From Qipengyuania pacifica (lineage in GTDB: Bacteria; Pseudomonadota; Alphaproteobacteria; Sphingomonadales; Sphingomonadaceae), in the NCBI RefSeq assembly GCF_019857205.1, contig NZ_JAHWXO010000012.1, positions 1 through 64,000 of the forward strand: a DNA stretch of 64,000 nt. The letters run 5' to 3'. The position numbers and the translations under genes were made by a program. Positions 44,437 through 54,768 of this stretch are shown here, one piece after another (the stretch's first letter is position 1; every line of letters starts with the position of its first letter). The notes beneath the pieces were generated by a model that made no database searches, had not been told where the DNA came from, and saw only the letters and a program-made list of their open reading frames with translations.

Positions 44437-47400
44437 CTAATATAGCATGCGCTCAACAATCTTGGACACATAAGTATCAGCCTGATCGACCATGAAGAGT
44501 ACATTCATATCTTCGAGCTCGTCGATCGTCTTACCCCAATTCAATTGGCCGTATCGTGTTGGCGTAACGACAAAGCTATTCAGGACGACATCTTCGTCAC
44601 CCAGCCGGTCTTCAATGGCTTTGATCGTCCGATGAAACTCGATCTTCTTGTGACCTGGTCCCTCGTGTTGAAGGCCATGTGGCTCAACAAACGAGAGATA
44701 TTGCACGCCGTCCTTGACCTGCCAGAGAAGAAAATCGGGATAGAAGTTGCCTGCTTGGAAAAAGCCGACACCGCGCCCGCGACTTTCGTTTCTGAGCAGA
44801 AAGATCTCAACGCCATCATCGGTGAGGCGCTTCTGCTCGTGTTCTATGTAGATACGCAGGTCATCGAGAAACTGGAACTCGCTCTCGTTGAGTGAGACTG
44901 GCGTGACCTGGATTTTGCTGCCCTTGACGGCATGCAAAACAGGTTCATAGAGGTGATTGCCAAAAAGGCATCCTTTCAGATCGCCTGCCTGAAGCACGCC
45001 AACATTGTGAGCGGCGATATCATGCGTCAGGCTTTCGATGTCCTTGATGAGCGCGAGCTCATTTGCATCGACAATGAGCTGATATTCGTCTGCCTCGGGG
45101 AAGTTTCCATCTCCCGCCTCGATTTCTCGCAATTCCAGACGCGGCTCAAGGAAGGCCGCCTTGCAGTGGTTGTAATATTCCTCAGCATATTTTTGCAGGA
45201 GCTCGCATGCCATTTCCTGCCAAAGGCGGACATTGGCGAATGTGTCGAAGCCCAGCTTGCCCGAGGGCGTGACCAAACGATACCAAGTCGTGTCAGCAAG
45301 AAGGGGGAGTATCGCGGACTTGTCGATATTGAGGTTGTGCCAAGTGCGCTCGCGCTTGAACTTTTCTAAGCGGAAAAAGAGATCGTCATAGTCCAGAAGC
45401 GCGAGGTGTGCAGATTTGAAGACAGCGCCTTGTTTTTCGCCCAGCCGCGCACCCCTTCGCGATTCAAGGGACTGAATACGCGGATACCAATCAATCTCGA
45501 TAATCTTTTCCCTGAGTTTGTCAGGGACGACCCCGAACGACGGGACGGCACCGTCGCGTTTGAAAGAATATTCTTGGCCGTCGCTCTTTTTGCGTCGCGG
45601 GCGCAGCACCTTGAGGCGCTGACCAAAATCGTAGGTGACGGTGAGCGGAACGGTGTGAACGAGCTTCTGGTCGTTGGTCGGCAGTTCCTCTTCTTCCAGG
45701 AACTTACGGAAGCGTTCCATGAAGTCAGCTTCGATGCCGAAGACATTCAGCGTTTCGACATACTGGATGTATTCTGGCTGATGCGTCGGAGTGGCAAAGC
45801 CGCTGCGTTGCAGCGTCCATTCATAGCCTTTCAGGCGCACGCCGCGACCAAAGAGCTGGATGATTTGCGCGCCTTCGCTTTTGCCGACATGCATCAAGCC
45901 AAGGGTGCTGACGCGCCAACAGTCCCAGCCTTCGACAAAGCGTTTCGAACCGATCAGCAGATTCACGGGCGATGAGGAGGACGTGATCTGCCCAAACAGA
46001 GTTTCCGAAAACTCGGATTCGAGGACGGCCACGTTGTCGAATTTCCTGTCGGCGATGTGCGTGGCAAGCCCGCTCGCGTCACCGACATTGATGAGGCCGA
46101 AAGGCTCATCCGCTTGCCCGACGCGGAGCATGACCTCGTTCTCATCCCCCTTGATCCGCGCAATTGAGAGCTGCCCGCCAGACTTCGACTGGAAGAGCTT
46201 CAAGAGAATTTCCTGCAAGAGGTCGTCCGCCGACCACTTCTCTGCGGCCATCAAGTGCTGAAGGTAGACAAAGCTGCCCGCGAAAATGTCGCCACCATTC
46301 TCGTCCAGTAAACCCGTTTCCTTGGCATTGCCTTTGAGCAGACGCTCGATCTGGGCAGCGGATGCTCCCCTGTCCTTCAGAAATGTCGCCAGGAAGGCGA
46401 TGATCTTGCCAACGTCGGAAACCGTCTCTTTCTCAGCTTTTGTGCCGGTGGCCTTGGTCACGCTCGAACCGACGAACACCCAAAGGGGCTTTTCGAGATT
46501 ATAGGGGGCGTAGCTGCCCCCCTTGTCCTCATAGAGCTTGAGCTGCTGGTAGAAGGAAAGCAGGCAGGCGGTCAAATACGAGAATTGCAGCTCGTTATAG
46601 GTCTTCGGCAAATTGAAGATGCGGTAGTCCTTGCCGTAGCCGTCCTCGTAAAAATACCGATAGGAATAATCGAACAGAATGGCCTTGGAATAGCTCGCCT
46701 CGATATCAGCCCGCTTGGCGGCAGAGACGGCTTCCTTGAGCGTTGCCGAATATTCGAAGACGAAGCCCTTTTCAGAAAGACGCGCCCTGCTCGCAAACCA
46801 GCCGCGCTCATCCTCGCTTCCCATGCCGCGATGCGCTTCATCGACGAGCAGAAGATTCTGGTCACCGAGATTGCGGACAGCAATGGTGTTGGGGCCATCC
46901 TGATCTTTGAGCTTCGTCACCTCGGTGAAGTCCACCTGCCGCAGACCGTTCTTTCCCGTTGAAAGTAGGTCGCCGCTGTCCGTGAGGAGACGCTCTGCGA
47001 GGATGTCACTCGCCTTCATTTCCTTGCGGTGTTGCTCAGACAGGGATTCGTTAGGGGTTATGAGGATCGTGCGGGTGAGATCGTCCTTGAGCGGCGAGGC
47101 CTCCGCGTAATGCCGGAATTGCAGGAAATTAACGTGCATCAGCAGCGTCTTTCCTGAGCCGGTCGCGTTCTGAAGACACAGCTTGTTCAGGTCTTCGACC
47201 GCATAGGACGTGATCCCCGTCTCGTAGCCCGCCTGGGTCCAATAATCATTGAAGCTATCGACATAGGTGTTGAGCTGCTCATGCAACCCGTCTCGGTCAG
47301 CAAAGAAGCGATCGAGATAGATTTCCGCGAACAGCAACGACAGCCACTGGTAGTATTTCCAAATGATCGGGCGCTGGCGCTTCTCGTTTATCGCCAGCGT

Positions 47401-47691
47401 ATGGCTGACAATGTTGTGCTCATAGCGCAGCAGGTCTTCCCGCGTGATCTGGCTGCCTTGCTGAAGGTGGATGTCGAGCTCGCGGTAGAAGTGATGCAGG
47501 TTCTCTGCATTCATGCCTTCAGGCGCATCTTTCACGGTGCTCGCAATGGGCGACATCGGACGCAAGGTGCGCTTGTCGTCTTTGTGGTCCTTCAGCGGAT
47601 CGAAGCCGAACAGGCTGACGATCCACTGATTGAGGACCAGCTTATGCCCGAATGGAAGAGGCTTTGCCTTCTTCGCCTTTGCCTTCGCCAT
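44437..47691 (-). CDS. Type III-like restriction subunit (Res): helicase plus nuclease-like domain
   Basis: The 1084-residue protein has a superfamily 2 helicase core with Walker A QNATGSGKT (174-182), VDEAHRG (about 280) and SATL, and later helicase motifs (RFVEGWDCWRVSTLGLMHVG, IQLFGRGVRLKG), the organisation of type III Res. The C-terminus reads FYPDFLLW (983-990) and FVEPHG (1001-1006). This aligns with the PD-(D/E)XK nuclease site, but with His where Lys is usual. It starts 4 bases after the methyltransferase stop. It is probably the DNA-cleaving partner of that enzyme. Confidence 0.85.
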   Translation of the reverse strand: MAKAKAKKAKPLPFGHKLVLNQWIVSLFGFDPLKDHKDDKRTLRPMSPIASTVKDAPEGMNAENLHHFYRELDIHLQQGSQITREDLLRYEHNIVSHTLAINEKRQRPIIWKYYQWLSLLFAEIYLDRFFADRDGLHEQLNTYVDSFNDYWTQAGYETGITSYAVEDLNKLCLQNATGSGKTLLMHVNFLQFRHYAEASPLKDDLTRTILITPNESLSEQHRKEMKASDILAERLLTDSGDLLSTGKNGLRQVDFTEVTKLKDQDGPNTIAVRNLGDQNLLLVDEAHRGMGSEDERGWFASRARLSEKGFVFEYSATLKEAVSAAKRADIEASYSKAILFDYSYRYFYEDGYGKDYRIFNLPKTYNELQFSYLTACLLSFYQQLKLYEDKGGSYAPYNLEKPLWVFVGSSVTKATGTKAEKETVSDVGKIIAFLATFLKDRGASAAQIERLLKGNAKETGLLDENGGDIFAGSFVYLQHLMAAEKWSADDLLQEILLKLFQSKSGGQLSIARIKGDENEVMLRVGQADEPFGLINVGDASGLATHIADRKFDNVAVLESEFSETLFGQITSSSSPVNLLIGSKRFVEGWDCWRVSTLGLMHVGKSEGAQIIQLFGRGVRLKGYEWTLQRSGFATPTHQPEYIQYVETLNVFGIEADFMERFRKFLEEEELPTNDQKLVHTVPLTVTYDFGQRLKVLRPRRKKSDGQEYSFKRDGAVPSFGVVPDKLREKIIEIDWYPRIQSLESRRGARLGEKQGAVFKSAHLALLDYDDLFFRLEKFKRERTWHNLNIDKSAILPLLADTTWYRLVTPSGKLGFDTFANVRLWQEMACELLQKYAEEYYNHCKAAFLEPRLELREIEAGDGNFPEADEYQLIVDANELALIKDIESLTHDIAAHNVGVLQAGDLKGCLFGNHLYEPVLHAVKGSKIQVTPVSLNESEFQFLDDLRIYIEHEQKRLTDDGVEIFLLRNESRGRGVGFFQAGNFYPDFLLWQVKDGVQYLSFVEPHGLQHEGPGHKKIEFHRTIKAIEDRLGDEDVVLNSFVVTPTRYGQLNWGKTIDELEDMNVLFMVDQADTYVSKIVERMLY

Positions 47692-47694
47692 GCC

Positions 47695-50600
47695 CTAGCC
47701 CTCCACGTCCCACATGGCTTGGTGGAAGGCTTCCTCGATCAGGCGGACTTTCCAGGTCTCCTCTGCTTGGCGAAGGTTCGGAAGGTTGTTCGATCCGTTC
47801 ACATAGACCACGTCGAACTCGGTATCCTGTGTCGAGAGACGGTACTTCTTGAACCACTCGTCGAGCATCAGATTGTCCTTTTCGAGATCGGCGCTGAGCT
47901 TGCGCCAGATCACGAGCGCGCGCTCCCGATCGGACTGATCGCCAGGCGTCCGCAGTGTGTAGCCTTCGATCTTGCGGAAGCGCCATTCGCCGTCATCGCT
48001 CTCGTTCAACCGCCCATCGAGGATCAGCCGCGTGTTGCTGTCCTCGGGAAGCTCTGGGTCTTCCTCGCGTTTGAACACCGCACCATAACCGCGCCAGCGA
48101 TCAAGGTGCTCGACATGCAGGCCGATCAGCCAGTTGAAGGTCTCGATGAGATCGACGGCCTTTTCGACATATTCGTCCGTGCCAGGCTTCTTCACCTTCA
48201 GCTTGTAAGCTGTCGGATCGGCAAACTGCTCGATGTTCAGGAGCGAAGGGCTGCCCTTGGTCTCGAAGTCCAGCCAGTAGTGGAGCATGAAGTCCCGGTT
48301 GAATTCCGCATCGCCTTGCGGTGCGCCACCTGATCCCTTCAATGCGAGATTGTTCAGGGCATCCTCGTAAGATTCCAAGCGCTGATACCTGATTGCATGC
48401 GACAACGCGTCGCGCAAAACTGGTTTGCCCATGTCCCATTCAGCACTATACATTGACTTCAAAGTTCGTGGTTTCAGAACAGTGTCGAAGTAGCCTCCCA
48501 CCTCGATCAACGAAAATTTTCGGCTCCCTTCGTCCTCCCTGTTCGCCGCAATGACTGCTGAGGCAGTTGTCCCCGAACCAGCAAAAAAATCCAAGATATA
48601 GGAAGTTTTATCTGTCGTTTGGCGAACGAGCTTTTCGACTAAGGCGGGCGGCTTAGGATTATCGATCAGGCCTTTTTCGCCAAACAGTGCTTCCAACTTC
48701 GGCTCACCGTCCGAATATTGGCGAATGACCGATGTCGATACGACGGAACTCACTTCGTGCAAGAAATATTTCAATTGCGGAATCGATGTCTCATCTGACT
48801 TAAATACTATTCGATGATCAGCATTATAGGCCTCAAAGGATGGGCGGTTTCCGTGTGATTTAAAAGGGAATGCCCAGCCCCTTTTCGGGGGCTTACAAGG
48901 TTTTTTTGTGATCGGGTGTTCTGGCTGGTAGAAGCGAAAATTGTCCGATTTTTCGTCCTTTATGTCGGCAGCCTGTTTGCCAGAAGGCATCGATGGCTCA
49001 ACTTCGCGAAAAACCCATATGTCTGCTTGTCGCTCCCTTGCATCAGCTTCATCCACAAAGCTGCCATGCGTATTACGGTACTCAGCAAATTTGTAGGGAT
49101 AGAGACCTTTCCAAGGGTCCGCCTTCTTCGCCTCTTCCTTTGTTAGCCCCTGGTCTAAGGCTTCAGCCATAAATTGATCGCGATGTTCAGCGTAGACGCG
49201 CTTAATTAGACCCTCGATATCCGCTATTTTGGGATAATCATGAGCAACGGATAGAAGCGCCTCGGTAACTTCCGCATAGCCTGGCCGCTCCTCACGGAAC
49301 ATTGATTTATCAGATTCGACAGCAGCCTTTGAGCGCGCGAAAACTTCTATATACTCATGATTGGTAGAGTAAGCTGGAGCATTATTACTCACGGTGTCTC
49401 GCGCCCATATCAGCTCTTCCACCCTATTTTCTGGATGAAAAACGCTTTGCATGCACCAATCGAGGTGAGCTCTCTGAATCTCATTTATGCTACAAAATAT
49501 GACCCCTTTCTCAGCCATGACCGGATGAAAGGCCAGAAGACGCTCATGCATCATCGAGGTCCAAGAGGAGGCCTTGAATGAATCTTTGTAAACGAAGCCA
49601 TCTGATCCAGTGTTATATGGCGGATCAATGTACGTGCATCGGATTTTTGAGAAATATTTATGATTTATAAGCCTGAGAGCTTGCGCATTATCAGAATGTA
49701 GAAGCGATCCTGATAGGGTGCTATCCAAGTCTTGGAGTTCCGCTACGGCACGATTGCGAAATTCTTCGGTAAATAGCGCAGTATCTATGGCGAGCTTATC
49801 GTTCTCTTTGAGAAATGTAGTGCTCAGCGGCACCGAATAATTGTCCAGCTCGTTGATCGCAAAGAGGCGGACCCATTCCTCACGTTGAGCATCATTTTCA
49901 GCAATTTCGGCATGCATTTCTGCTGGAAGATGATCGAGTGTAATGCAGTAGTTAGTCTCAACAACAAACTTCTTCTTGAGCCATAGTTTCTTTTGAAAAG
50001 TTTCAAGCTGGGAGAGAAAGTCGATCAGATGCTGCGCGATCTTCCTGAGCACCTTGACCTTAGCGAGATAGCTTTCGGCGCGGGGGACGTCTGCGGCCTC
50101 AAGGTCGTCAAGGCGCATCACCTCATTCTTGATATAGAAATCGAGCTCTCGTTTCAGGAAGCCGCCCAAATCCTTATGGATGAAATAGTCCATTGTGTTG
50201 CGGCTGGTATACTGGAGGAGGTATTTGTCGAGCAACGCGCGGTCTTTCTCCTTCTCTGTCGGAGCGGGAGACATGAGCGCTGTCATATAGTCAGCCCCAC
50301 CTTCCAATCTGGGTAGAGCCGCCTTGATGAGAGCAGAAGCTTCATCAAGGCGCTTTTTGCGCCAAGTTGCGTCCTGGCCCGTCTTTTCGGGATCGGGGCG
50401 ATATTCGAATTGGATGACGAGCCCGGGATCACCAGCATCGCTATCCTCTAGTTTCACGGGCTCCGCCCCGTGAATGATGAAGTATCGCTCTGTCTGCTCG
50501 TTGGCCTTGACGTTGTTGGGCTCGCCTTCGGTTGCTGAAACGATGCGACAATGAACCTTGAGGGGCTTGCCCTCGAAGAGCTGGCCGTGCTTCGCCTTGA

Positions 50601-51159
50601 ATTCCGGTGCCTGCAGTGGGTCGAAGGTGAAGTTGCTCAGATATTCCGAGCTCTTGATGTAAAACTGGTCGCGGTTCGCCCAATGGAGGTAGACCTCTCT
50701 GCCATCGTAAGGAACGGCATAGGGCGCGGCCCTGCCTGCGGTTTCGCGGGCAAAATAGCGGCGGGACATGAAATCGCCGCCGTCATAATAGCGCTCGAAG
50801 AAGCGGTAGAGGTGGTCATAGACATCACCCTCGTTGCTGCCGCTGTCTTTGGCGGCCTCAAGGGCCGCCTTTGCCTTCTTCACAGGCTCGGTCGCTTCCG
50901 GATCGGGTGCGCCAAAATCCTTCGCTTGCTGGATAGCAGCATCATAGGCAATTTTGGCTTCGGCTACGCGCCCCTCATCGACTTCCCCGAAAGCCTTCTG
51001 GATGATCTTGAGCAGGTCGTTTTCAAGGAACTCGGACACCTGCCCGGCCTTCGCGTGCATGATGCGATAGAAGCCAAAGTCCAAGTCTGGCTGGTCAAGC
51101 TGGAAGAGCTCCTTGAGGAGCTGAATGAGACGGTTGCGTTGCTTGTCCGCGCTAGCCAT
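47695..51159 (-). CDS. Type III-like site-specific DNA methyltransferase (Mod)
   Basis: The 1154-residue protein has DPPY at 512-515 (N6-adenine/N4-cytosine catalytic motif IV) before the SAM motif DFFAGSGTT at 857-865, the beta-class order used by type III Mod subunits. It is much longer than usual Mod (about 650). The extra 500-residue N-terminus is charged and partly coiled coil and may contact the helicase. The intervening 340 residues include the target recognition region. It starts 16 bases after the first SNF2 gene, and the ATG has an AGG about 10 nt upstream. Confidence 0.88.
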   Translation of the reverse strand: MASADKQRNRLIQLLKELFQLDQPDLDFGFYRIMHAKAGQVSEFLENDLLKIIQKAFGEVDEGRVAEAKIAYDAAIQQAKDFGAPDPEATEPVKKAKAALEAAKDSGSNEGDVYDHLYRFFERYYDGGDFMSRRYFARETAGRAAPYAVPYDGREVYLHWANRDQFYIKSSEYLSNFTFDPLQAPEFKAKHGQLFEGKPLKVHCRIVSATEGEPNNVKANEQTERYFIIHGAEPVKLEDSDAGDPGLVIQFEYRPDPEKTGQDATWRKKRLDEASALIKAALPRLEGGADYMTALMSPAPTEKEKDRALLDKYLLQYTSRNTMDYFIHKDLGGFLKRELDFYIKNEVMRLDDLEAADVPRAESYLAKVKVLRKIAQHLIDFLSQLETFQKKLWLKKKFVVETNYCITLDHLPAEMHAEIAENDAQREEWVRLFAINELDNYSVPLSTTFLKENDKLAIDTALFTEEFRNRAVAELQDLDSTLSGSLLHSDNAQALRLINHKYFSKIRCTYIDPPYNTGSDGFVYKDSFKASSWTSMMHERLLAFHPVMAEKGVIFCSINEIQRAHLDWCMQSVFHPENRVEELIWARDTVSNNAPAYSTNHEYIEVFARSKAAVESDKSMFREERPGYAEVTEALLSVAHDYPKIADIEGLIKRVYAEHRDQFMAEALDQGLTKEEAKKADPWKGLYPYKFAEYRNTHGSFVDEADARERQADIWVFREVEPSMPSGKQAADIKDEKSDNFRFYQPEHPITKKPCKPPKRGWAFPFKSHGNRPSFEAYNADHRIVFKSDETSIPQLKYFLHEVSSVVSTSVIRQYSDGEPKLEALFGEKGLIDNPKPPALVEKLVRQTTDKTSYILDFFAGSGTTASAVIAANREDEGSRKFSLIEVGGYFDTVLKPRTLKSMYSAEWDMGKPVLRDALSHAIRYQRLESYEDALNNLALKGSGGAPQGDAEFNRDFMLHYWLDFETKGSPSLLNIEQFADPTAYKLKVKKPGTDEYVEKAVDLIETFNWLIGLHVEHLDRWRGYGAVFKREEDPELPEDSNTRLILDGRLNESDDGEWRFRKIEGYTLRTPGDQSDRERALVIWRKLSADLEKDNLMLDEWFKKYRLSTQDTEFDVVYVNGSNNLPNLRQAEETWKVRLIEEAFHQAMWDVEG

Positions 51160-51175
51160 GCGGCGCTGCCTTTCG

Positions 51176-54070
51176 TTAAACCACCGACCAGCGGATGGTG
51201 AAGATTTCCTTCGTGCTGGTCTCTTGCCCCAGCCGACTTTCGATGTCAGCGATCATGTCATCGCGCTTGTCGAGAATCTCGTCTTCGACCTCGAAAATCC
51301 GCTGCCGCAGTCGGCGCTTCGATTTTTCAAGGTCCTGAATTTGAGTTTGGATGCGGTGCTGTTCCCTTGGATCGATCGCGCCGCGCATCTCTCTTTTCAA
51401 GTCGCGCACCTGCGTCTTTACGTCCGCGAGCTCTTTCTCAGCCGCCGCGACCTTGTCTTCCGCCCACTTTTCCAGCTTCCGGCTTTCCTCCGCGAACCAT
51501 TTGGCCTTCTGGCTTTCCAGTCGGGCAGCGATGTCCGCTTGTCGCTGGTTAGCGAGCTCATCGACCGCGCCTGGGACAACAATTGGGTCTTGCGGCACAA
51601 GCTGGCAGGGCAGCTCGAAAAGGCGCTGTGCAGCTTGCTCCTCAAGAGCGACGCCAGCATCAGATATTCCGCAGAAGATGAGGTGGTCTTGTTCATCCAG
51701 TCCGGAGACAGACACCTTGCGCACAGATAGGACACCTTGCTCACCGAGTAGCGGTTCAACGCTAGCCGCCTTTTGAGGCCAAGCGCTGTAATCGAATGTG
51801 ATGGTCGCGCCATTGAGGTTGCGCCCACGAGCCTGATCCAGCGCAAATTTCGCAAGCGGGTGGCCAAGGCGGTAGCGGTGACCTTCAAGCGCGTTTTTTG
51901 TCAGGTGATAACCGCCTAGCGGCACGTTCAGGCCATCGACTGGCTTTTTGAGTACAAAGCACAGATAGGCGTCGTCAAAATCGGCGTGGCGCTTCAATTC
52001 GTGTTTGCTGAGCTGCCAGAGCATGCGCTCGTAGCGATTTACATATTCCTTCGCTTCGTCGAGATTGACCTTGAGCCGATCGTGCACCTCGGCGTCGAAA
52101 TTTTCGAGGAGCTTGCGGCGCGTGTCCTGCATGGTCTCGTCGATTTGGGTGCTCATTTCCTCCTGTAGCCGCTCGAAAGCGCCTTCGATTTCCTCAGGCG
52201 TTCGGCAATTTTGGTAGATCGAAACAATGCGCTTCTCGAACTCTACGCCTGACTCAACCGCGCCAAGCACCTCGTCGCTCGCACCGAAAACGCCAGAAAA
52301 GAGCTGGAATTTTTCGGCGAGCAGCTCGTAGACGCGCTGATCTGCTGCATTGTTTTTGTTCAGGAAATTGATGACCACGACATCGTATTTCTGGCCATAG
52401 CGATGGCAGCGACCGATGCGCTGCTCGATCCTCTGAGGATTCCAGGGCAAATCGTAATTTACGACAATCGAGCAAAATTGCAGGTTGATGCCTTCGGCTG
52501 CGGCCTCGGTCGCGATCATGATCTGCGTCTTGTCGCTGCGGAAATGATCCACAAGGGCTGCGCGCATATCAGCGGTCCGCGAGCCTGTGATGCGGTCGGA
52601 GTCCCGATTATCCGCGAGCCACTGATTGTAGATCGCCTTCGACTGCGGATCGGCATTCGAGCCATTGAAGAGGACGAGCTTTCCCTCAAAGCCGTTCTCG
52701 GAAAGCAGCTTCAGCAGATAGTCTTGCGTGCGGCGAGACTCGGTGAAGATGATGGCCTTCTTCGGCGCATCATATTCCTCTGCTTTGGCAAAGCCTGCAT
52801 CAAGCGCCTGAAGCAGCGCCTGACCCTTGGCGTTTTCTGCGATCGAAACCGCGAGGTCACGGAAACTGCGAAGATCGGCGATCTCATCCTCGATCGCGGC
52901 GATGTCTTCTTCTGAGAGCAGATCGGGCTCTTGGCCTTCTTCCTCCCATTCCTCTATCTCTTCGTCGATACCGTCGATGTCGCTTGAAATTTCGTCGGGG
53001 CTTTCCTCATCTTCTGGCGTATCTCGCAGCGCCTGATCATCCCGAAGTTGTCGATCGAGCTTGCGCGCCAAGCTGTCGAGCGCGCCAGCGATGGCGAAGG
53101 TGGATGATGCAAGCAGCTTCCTCATGATGAGCGTCATGAGAACGCGCTGACTGCTCGGGAGTGCATTCAGTGATGGCCGCCGCAGATAATCCGATACCAT
53201 GTCATAGAGGACTTGCTCCTCCTCGGTCGGAACAAACTCCTGCGTGATCGGGATGCGGTTGGTGTAGCGAATATATTCGAGCACCTGGCGACGAAGCGTA
53301 CGGTGACAGATTGGCCTAAGCCTGTCCTTAAGTTCGTCGAACTGTTGCCCTCCACTCAGTCGAGCGTACTGCGCCCTGAAGCTCTTCACATCGCCGAAAG
53401 TGAGATCGTCGATGATGCTGACGAGTCCGTAGAGTTCCATGAGGGAGTTCTGAAGCGGCGTCGCCGTCAGCAAGACCTTGGGCGTGGTTGCCAGCGCCTC
53501 TTTGAGGGCCTTCCCAATTCGATTGTCCGTTCGGTAGACATTGCGCAAACGATGCGCCTCATCGATCACGGCCAAATCCAAAGGCGTACTCATCACTTCC
53601 TCGGCATGGCGTGCCGCAAACTGAAACGAGCAGATTACGATAGCCCTCTGATCGAACGGATTGCGGACTCCCTCCTTGACCATCTTGTTGTAGTTTCTGG
53701 CCTCCAGGATCATGGTCGGCAGGTAGAACTTTTCCTCGATTTCCTGCGCCCATTGTTTCCTGAGGTTTGCTGGACCGATTACAACGATACGCCGCTTTCC
53801 CTCGATCCACTTCTGCGAAAGCAGCAATCCGGCCTCGATGGTTTTCCCGAGACCAACCTCATCAGCGAGGATCGCGCCTTTGGAAAATGGAGATTTGAAC
53901 GCAAAGAGGGCCGCGTCGACTTGATGAGGATTCAAGTCGACCTGCGCATCAAGCAATGTGCTCGCGAGCTTCTCAGAATTCGCGGTAGAATGGCGACGGC
54001 TTAGCTCATGCGCGAAAAGGGCAGCATGATAATCAGTCGTCGCAAGCTGCCCTGCCACCATGCCCCTCAT
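51176..54070 (-). CDS. SNF2-type DNA helicase (first of the operon)
   Basis: The 964-residue translocase of the RapA/HepA type shows DEVGLGKT (70-77), DEAH (170-173), LLTATPLQN, and motifs V-VI (ATEAAAEGINLQ, PWNPQRIEQRIGRCHRYGQ). An acidic insertion (about 355-400) follows the first lobe, and the C-terminus (about 850-964) is long coiled coil. The start (ATG 54070 or 54061) lies inside the end of the small HTH gene. It is followed closely by the methyltransferase. Similar helicases appear in DISARM and DISARM-like loci, but no DrmA, DrmB or DrmC was found here. Confidence 0.88.
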   Translation of the reverse strand: MRGMVAGQLATTDYHAALFAHELSRRHSTANSEKLASTLLDAQVDLNPHQVDAALFAFKSPFSKGAILADEVGLGKTIEAGLLLSQKWIEGKRRIVVIGPANLRKQWAQEIEEKFYLPTMILEARNYNKMVKEGVRNPFDQRAIVICSFQFAARHAEEVMSTPLDLAVIDEAHRLRNVYRTDNRIGKALKEALATTPKVLLTATPLQNSLMELYGLVSIIDDLTFGDVKSFRAQYARLSGGQQFDELKDRLRPICHRTLRRQVLEYIRYTNRIPITQEFVPTEEEQVLYDMVSDYLRRPSLNALPSSQRVLMTLIMRKLLASSTFAIAGALDSLARKLDRQLRDDQALRDTPEDEESPDEISSDIDGIDEEIEEWEEEGQEPDLLSEEDIAAIEDEIADLRSFRDLAVSIAENAKGQALLQALDAGFAKAEEYDAPKKAIIFTESRRTQDYLLKLLSENGFEGKLVLFNGSNADPQSKAIYNQWLADNRDSDRITGSRTADMRAALVDHFRSDKTQIMIATEAAAEGINLQFCSIVVNYDLPWNPQRIEQRIGRCHRYGQKYDVVVINFLNKNNAADQRVYELLAEKFQLFSGVFGASDEVLGAVESGVEFEKRIVSIYQNCRTPEEIEGAFERLQEEMSTQIDETMQDTRRKLLENFDAEVHDRLKVNLDEAKEYVNRYERMLWQLSKHELKRHADFDDAYLCFVLKKPVDGLNVPLGGYHLTKNALEGHRYRLGHPLAKFALDQARGRNLNGATITFDYSAWPQKAASVEPLLGEQGVLSVRKVSVSGLDEQDHLIFCGISDAGVALEEQAAQRLFELPCQLVPQDPIVVPGAVDELANQRQADIAARLESQKAKWFAEESRKLEKWAEDKVAAAEKELADVKTQVRDLKREMRGAIDPREQHRIQTQIQDLEKSKRRLRQRIFEVEDEILDKRDDMIADIESRLGQETSTKEIFTIRWSVV

Positions 54071-54236
54071 TCACTCTCTTCTCGATCCAGCTCTCGATAT
54101 CAGCCCGCTTGAACCGCCACGACCCCCCAACCTTGAAACCTGGGAGCTTTCCCGCCGCTGTGAGTTTGTACGCCGTCTTCTCATTGATCTTGAGAAAATC
54201 AGCCACCTCCCGCATCGTGAGAATCTCGATTGGCAT
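54033..54236 (-). CDS. Excisionase-like helix-turn-helix protein
   Basis: The 67-residue protein begins MPIEILTMREVADFLKINEKTAYKLTAAGKLPGFKVGGSWRFKRADIESWIEKRV, a complete MerR-like/excisionase DNA-binding domain. ATG 54236 follows GCGGGA at 7 nt; a longer frame starting at 54398 is open but has no clear ribosome site. It is the first gene of the defence operon, overlapping the SNF2 gene by 38 bases. It could regulate the operon or direct it to DNA. Confidence 0.8.
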   Translation of the reverse strand: MPIEILTMREVADFLKINEKTAYKLTAAGKLPGFKVGGSWRFKRADIESWIEKRVNEGHGGRAACDD

Positions 54237-54449
54237 GACGTATCCCGCCGCAGATAATGGAGCCAGTAGTAGCGAAAATTGGAGAAAATCCGAGAACTTT
54301 TCCAACGTTTCCACATACTTTTTGCGGTCGATCTGCAGCGCGTCGATCTGGTCGTCTGGACCGACAAGCCTCAAGCTCAATTGAACAGTTTTGGTCAAGC
54401 GAACGAATTCGTCCTAGATCACCCGACCACCTGAGAATGTGTCTCTGAA
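54237..54449. other. Leader region of the defence operon
   Basis: These 213 bases lie between the small protein gene and the HTH gene on the minus strand. A single TCCTA sits at 54412. No hairpin terminator was noticed, so transcription may enter from the upstream small gene. Confidence 0.4.
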
Positions 54450-54662
54450 TCAGGACATTCCATTACCATTAACGTCGTCGAATGAAGCTCGGCACTCTTC
54501 TGCGAGGTAGCGGCTGACACGTTGCGTCGTCTTGCGCCTCGGCCGACGCCCTTCGCGAAGATCTTGAACAAACCGGGGATCCCCGACGGCCCGCCTACCA
54601 AACATACTGGCTTTCGTACCGCTTCGCGCCAGATAGCCCTCGATCTGGTCCAGGAGATCCAT
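54450..54662 (-). CDS. Small conserved DNA-binding-like protein
   Basis: The 70-residue protein contains LLDQIEGYLARSGTKASMFGRRAVGDPRFVQDLREGRRPRRKT, a compact helical pattern that resembles a short XRE-like domain seen in small sphingomonad proteins. It is divergent from the S24 gene (106-base gap) and faces the same way as the defence operon, so it may be a Cro-like partner for the S24 repressor. The family assignment is from memory of similar proteins. Confidence 0.6.
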   Translation of the reverse strand: MDLLDQIEGYLARSGTKASMFGRRAVGDPRFVQDLREGRRPRRKTTQRVSRYLAEECRASFDDVNGNGMS

Positions 54663-54687
54663 CGCCTTCGACTCGCTTTCCGCTTGT

Positions 54688-54702
54688 GTTCTTGTTCTGT
54701 TC
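54688..54702 (+). promoter_or_regulatory. SOS-box-like site (GTTC-N7-GTTC) before S24 gene
   Basis: GTTC at 54688 and GTTC at 54699 are separated by exactly seven bases, matching the alphaproteobacterial LexA box; a third GTTC lies between them at 54694. It lies in the divergent promoter region of the S24 repressor and the small gene preceding the defence operon. Confidence 0.55.
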
Positions 54703-54706
54703 TTAT

Positions 54707-54759
54707 TAGGAAGGCTTCCTAGAGTCTAGGATCGAATTTCCTAGACGGATGGGATAGGA
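54707..54759. promoter_or_regulatory. Phased TAGGA/TCCTA operator cluster
   Basis: TAGGA or TCCTA occurs at 54707, 54717, 54727, 54739 and 54755, so the first three are exactly 10 bp apart. They form nested palindromes, including TAGGAAG-G-CTTCCTA (54707-54721) and CCTAGA-G-TCTAGG (54718-54730). The same pentamer with 10-bp steps lies before the other S24 gene. A shared repressor-binding code is inferred. Confidence 0.6.
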
Positions 54760-54768
54760 CCCGCAGCG

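Noticed and set aside
47281..48333. 350-codon open frame on the plus strand opposite the Mod/Res junction
   Set aside because: It spans the boundary of two genuine minus-strand genes and has no ribosome site or family match.
34481..54236. DISARM, BREX or Dnd system
   Set aside because: SNF2 helicases and a methyltransferase are present, but DrmA/B/C, PglZ/BrxC and DndB-E signatures are not recognisable.
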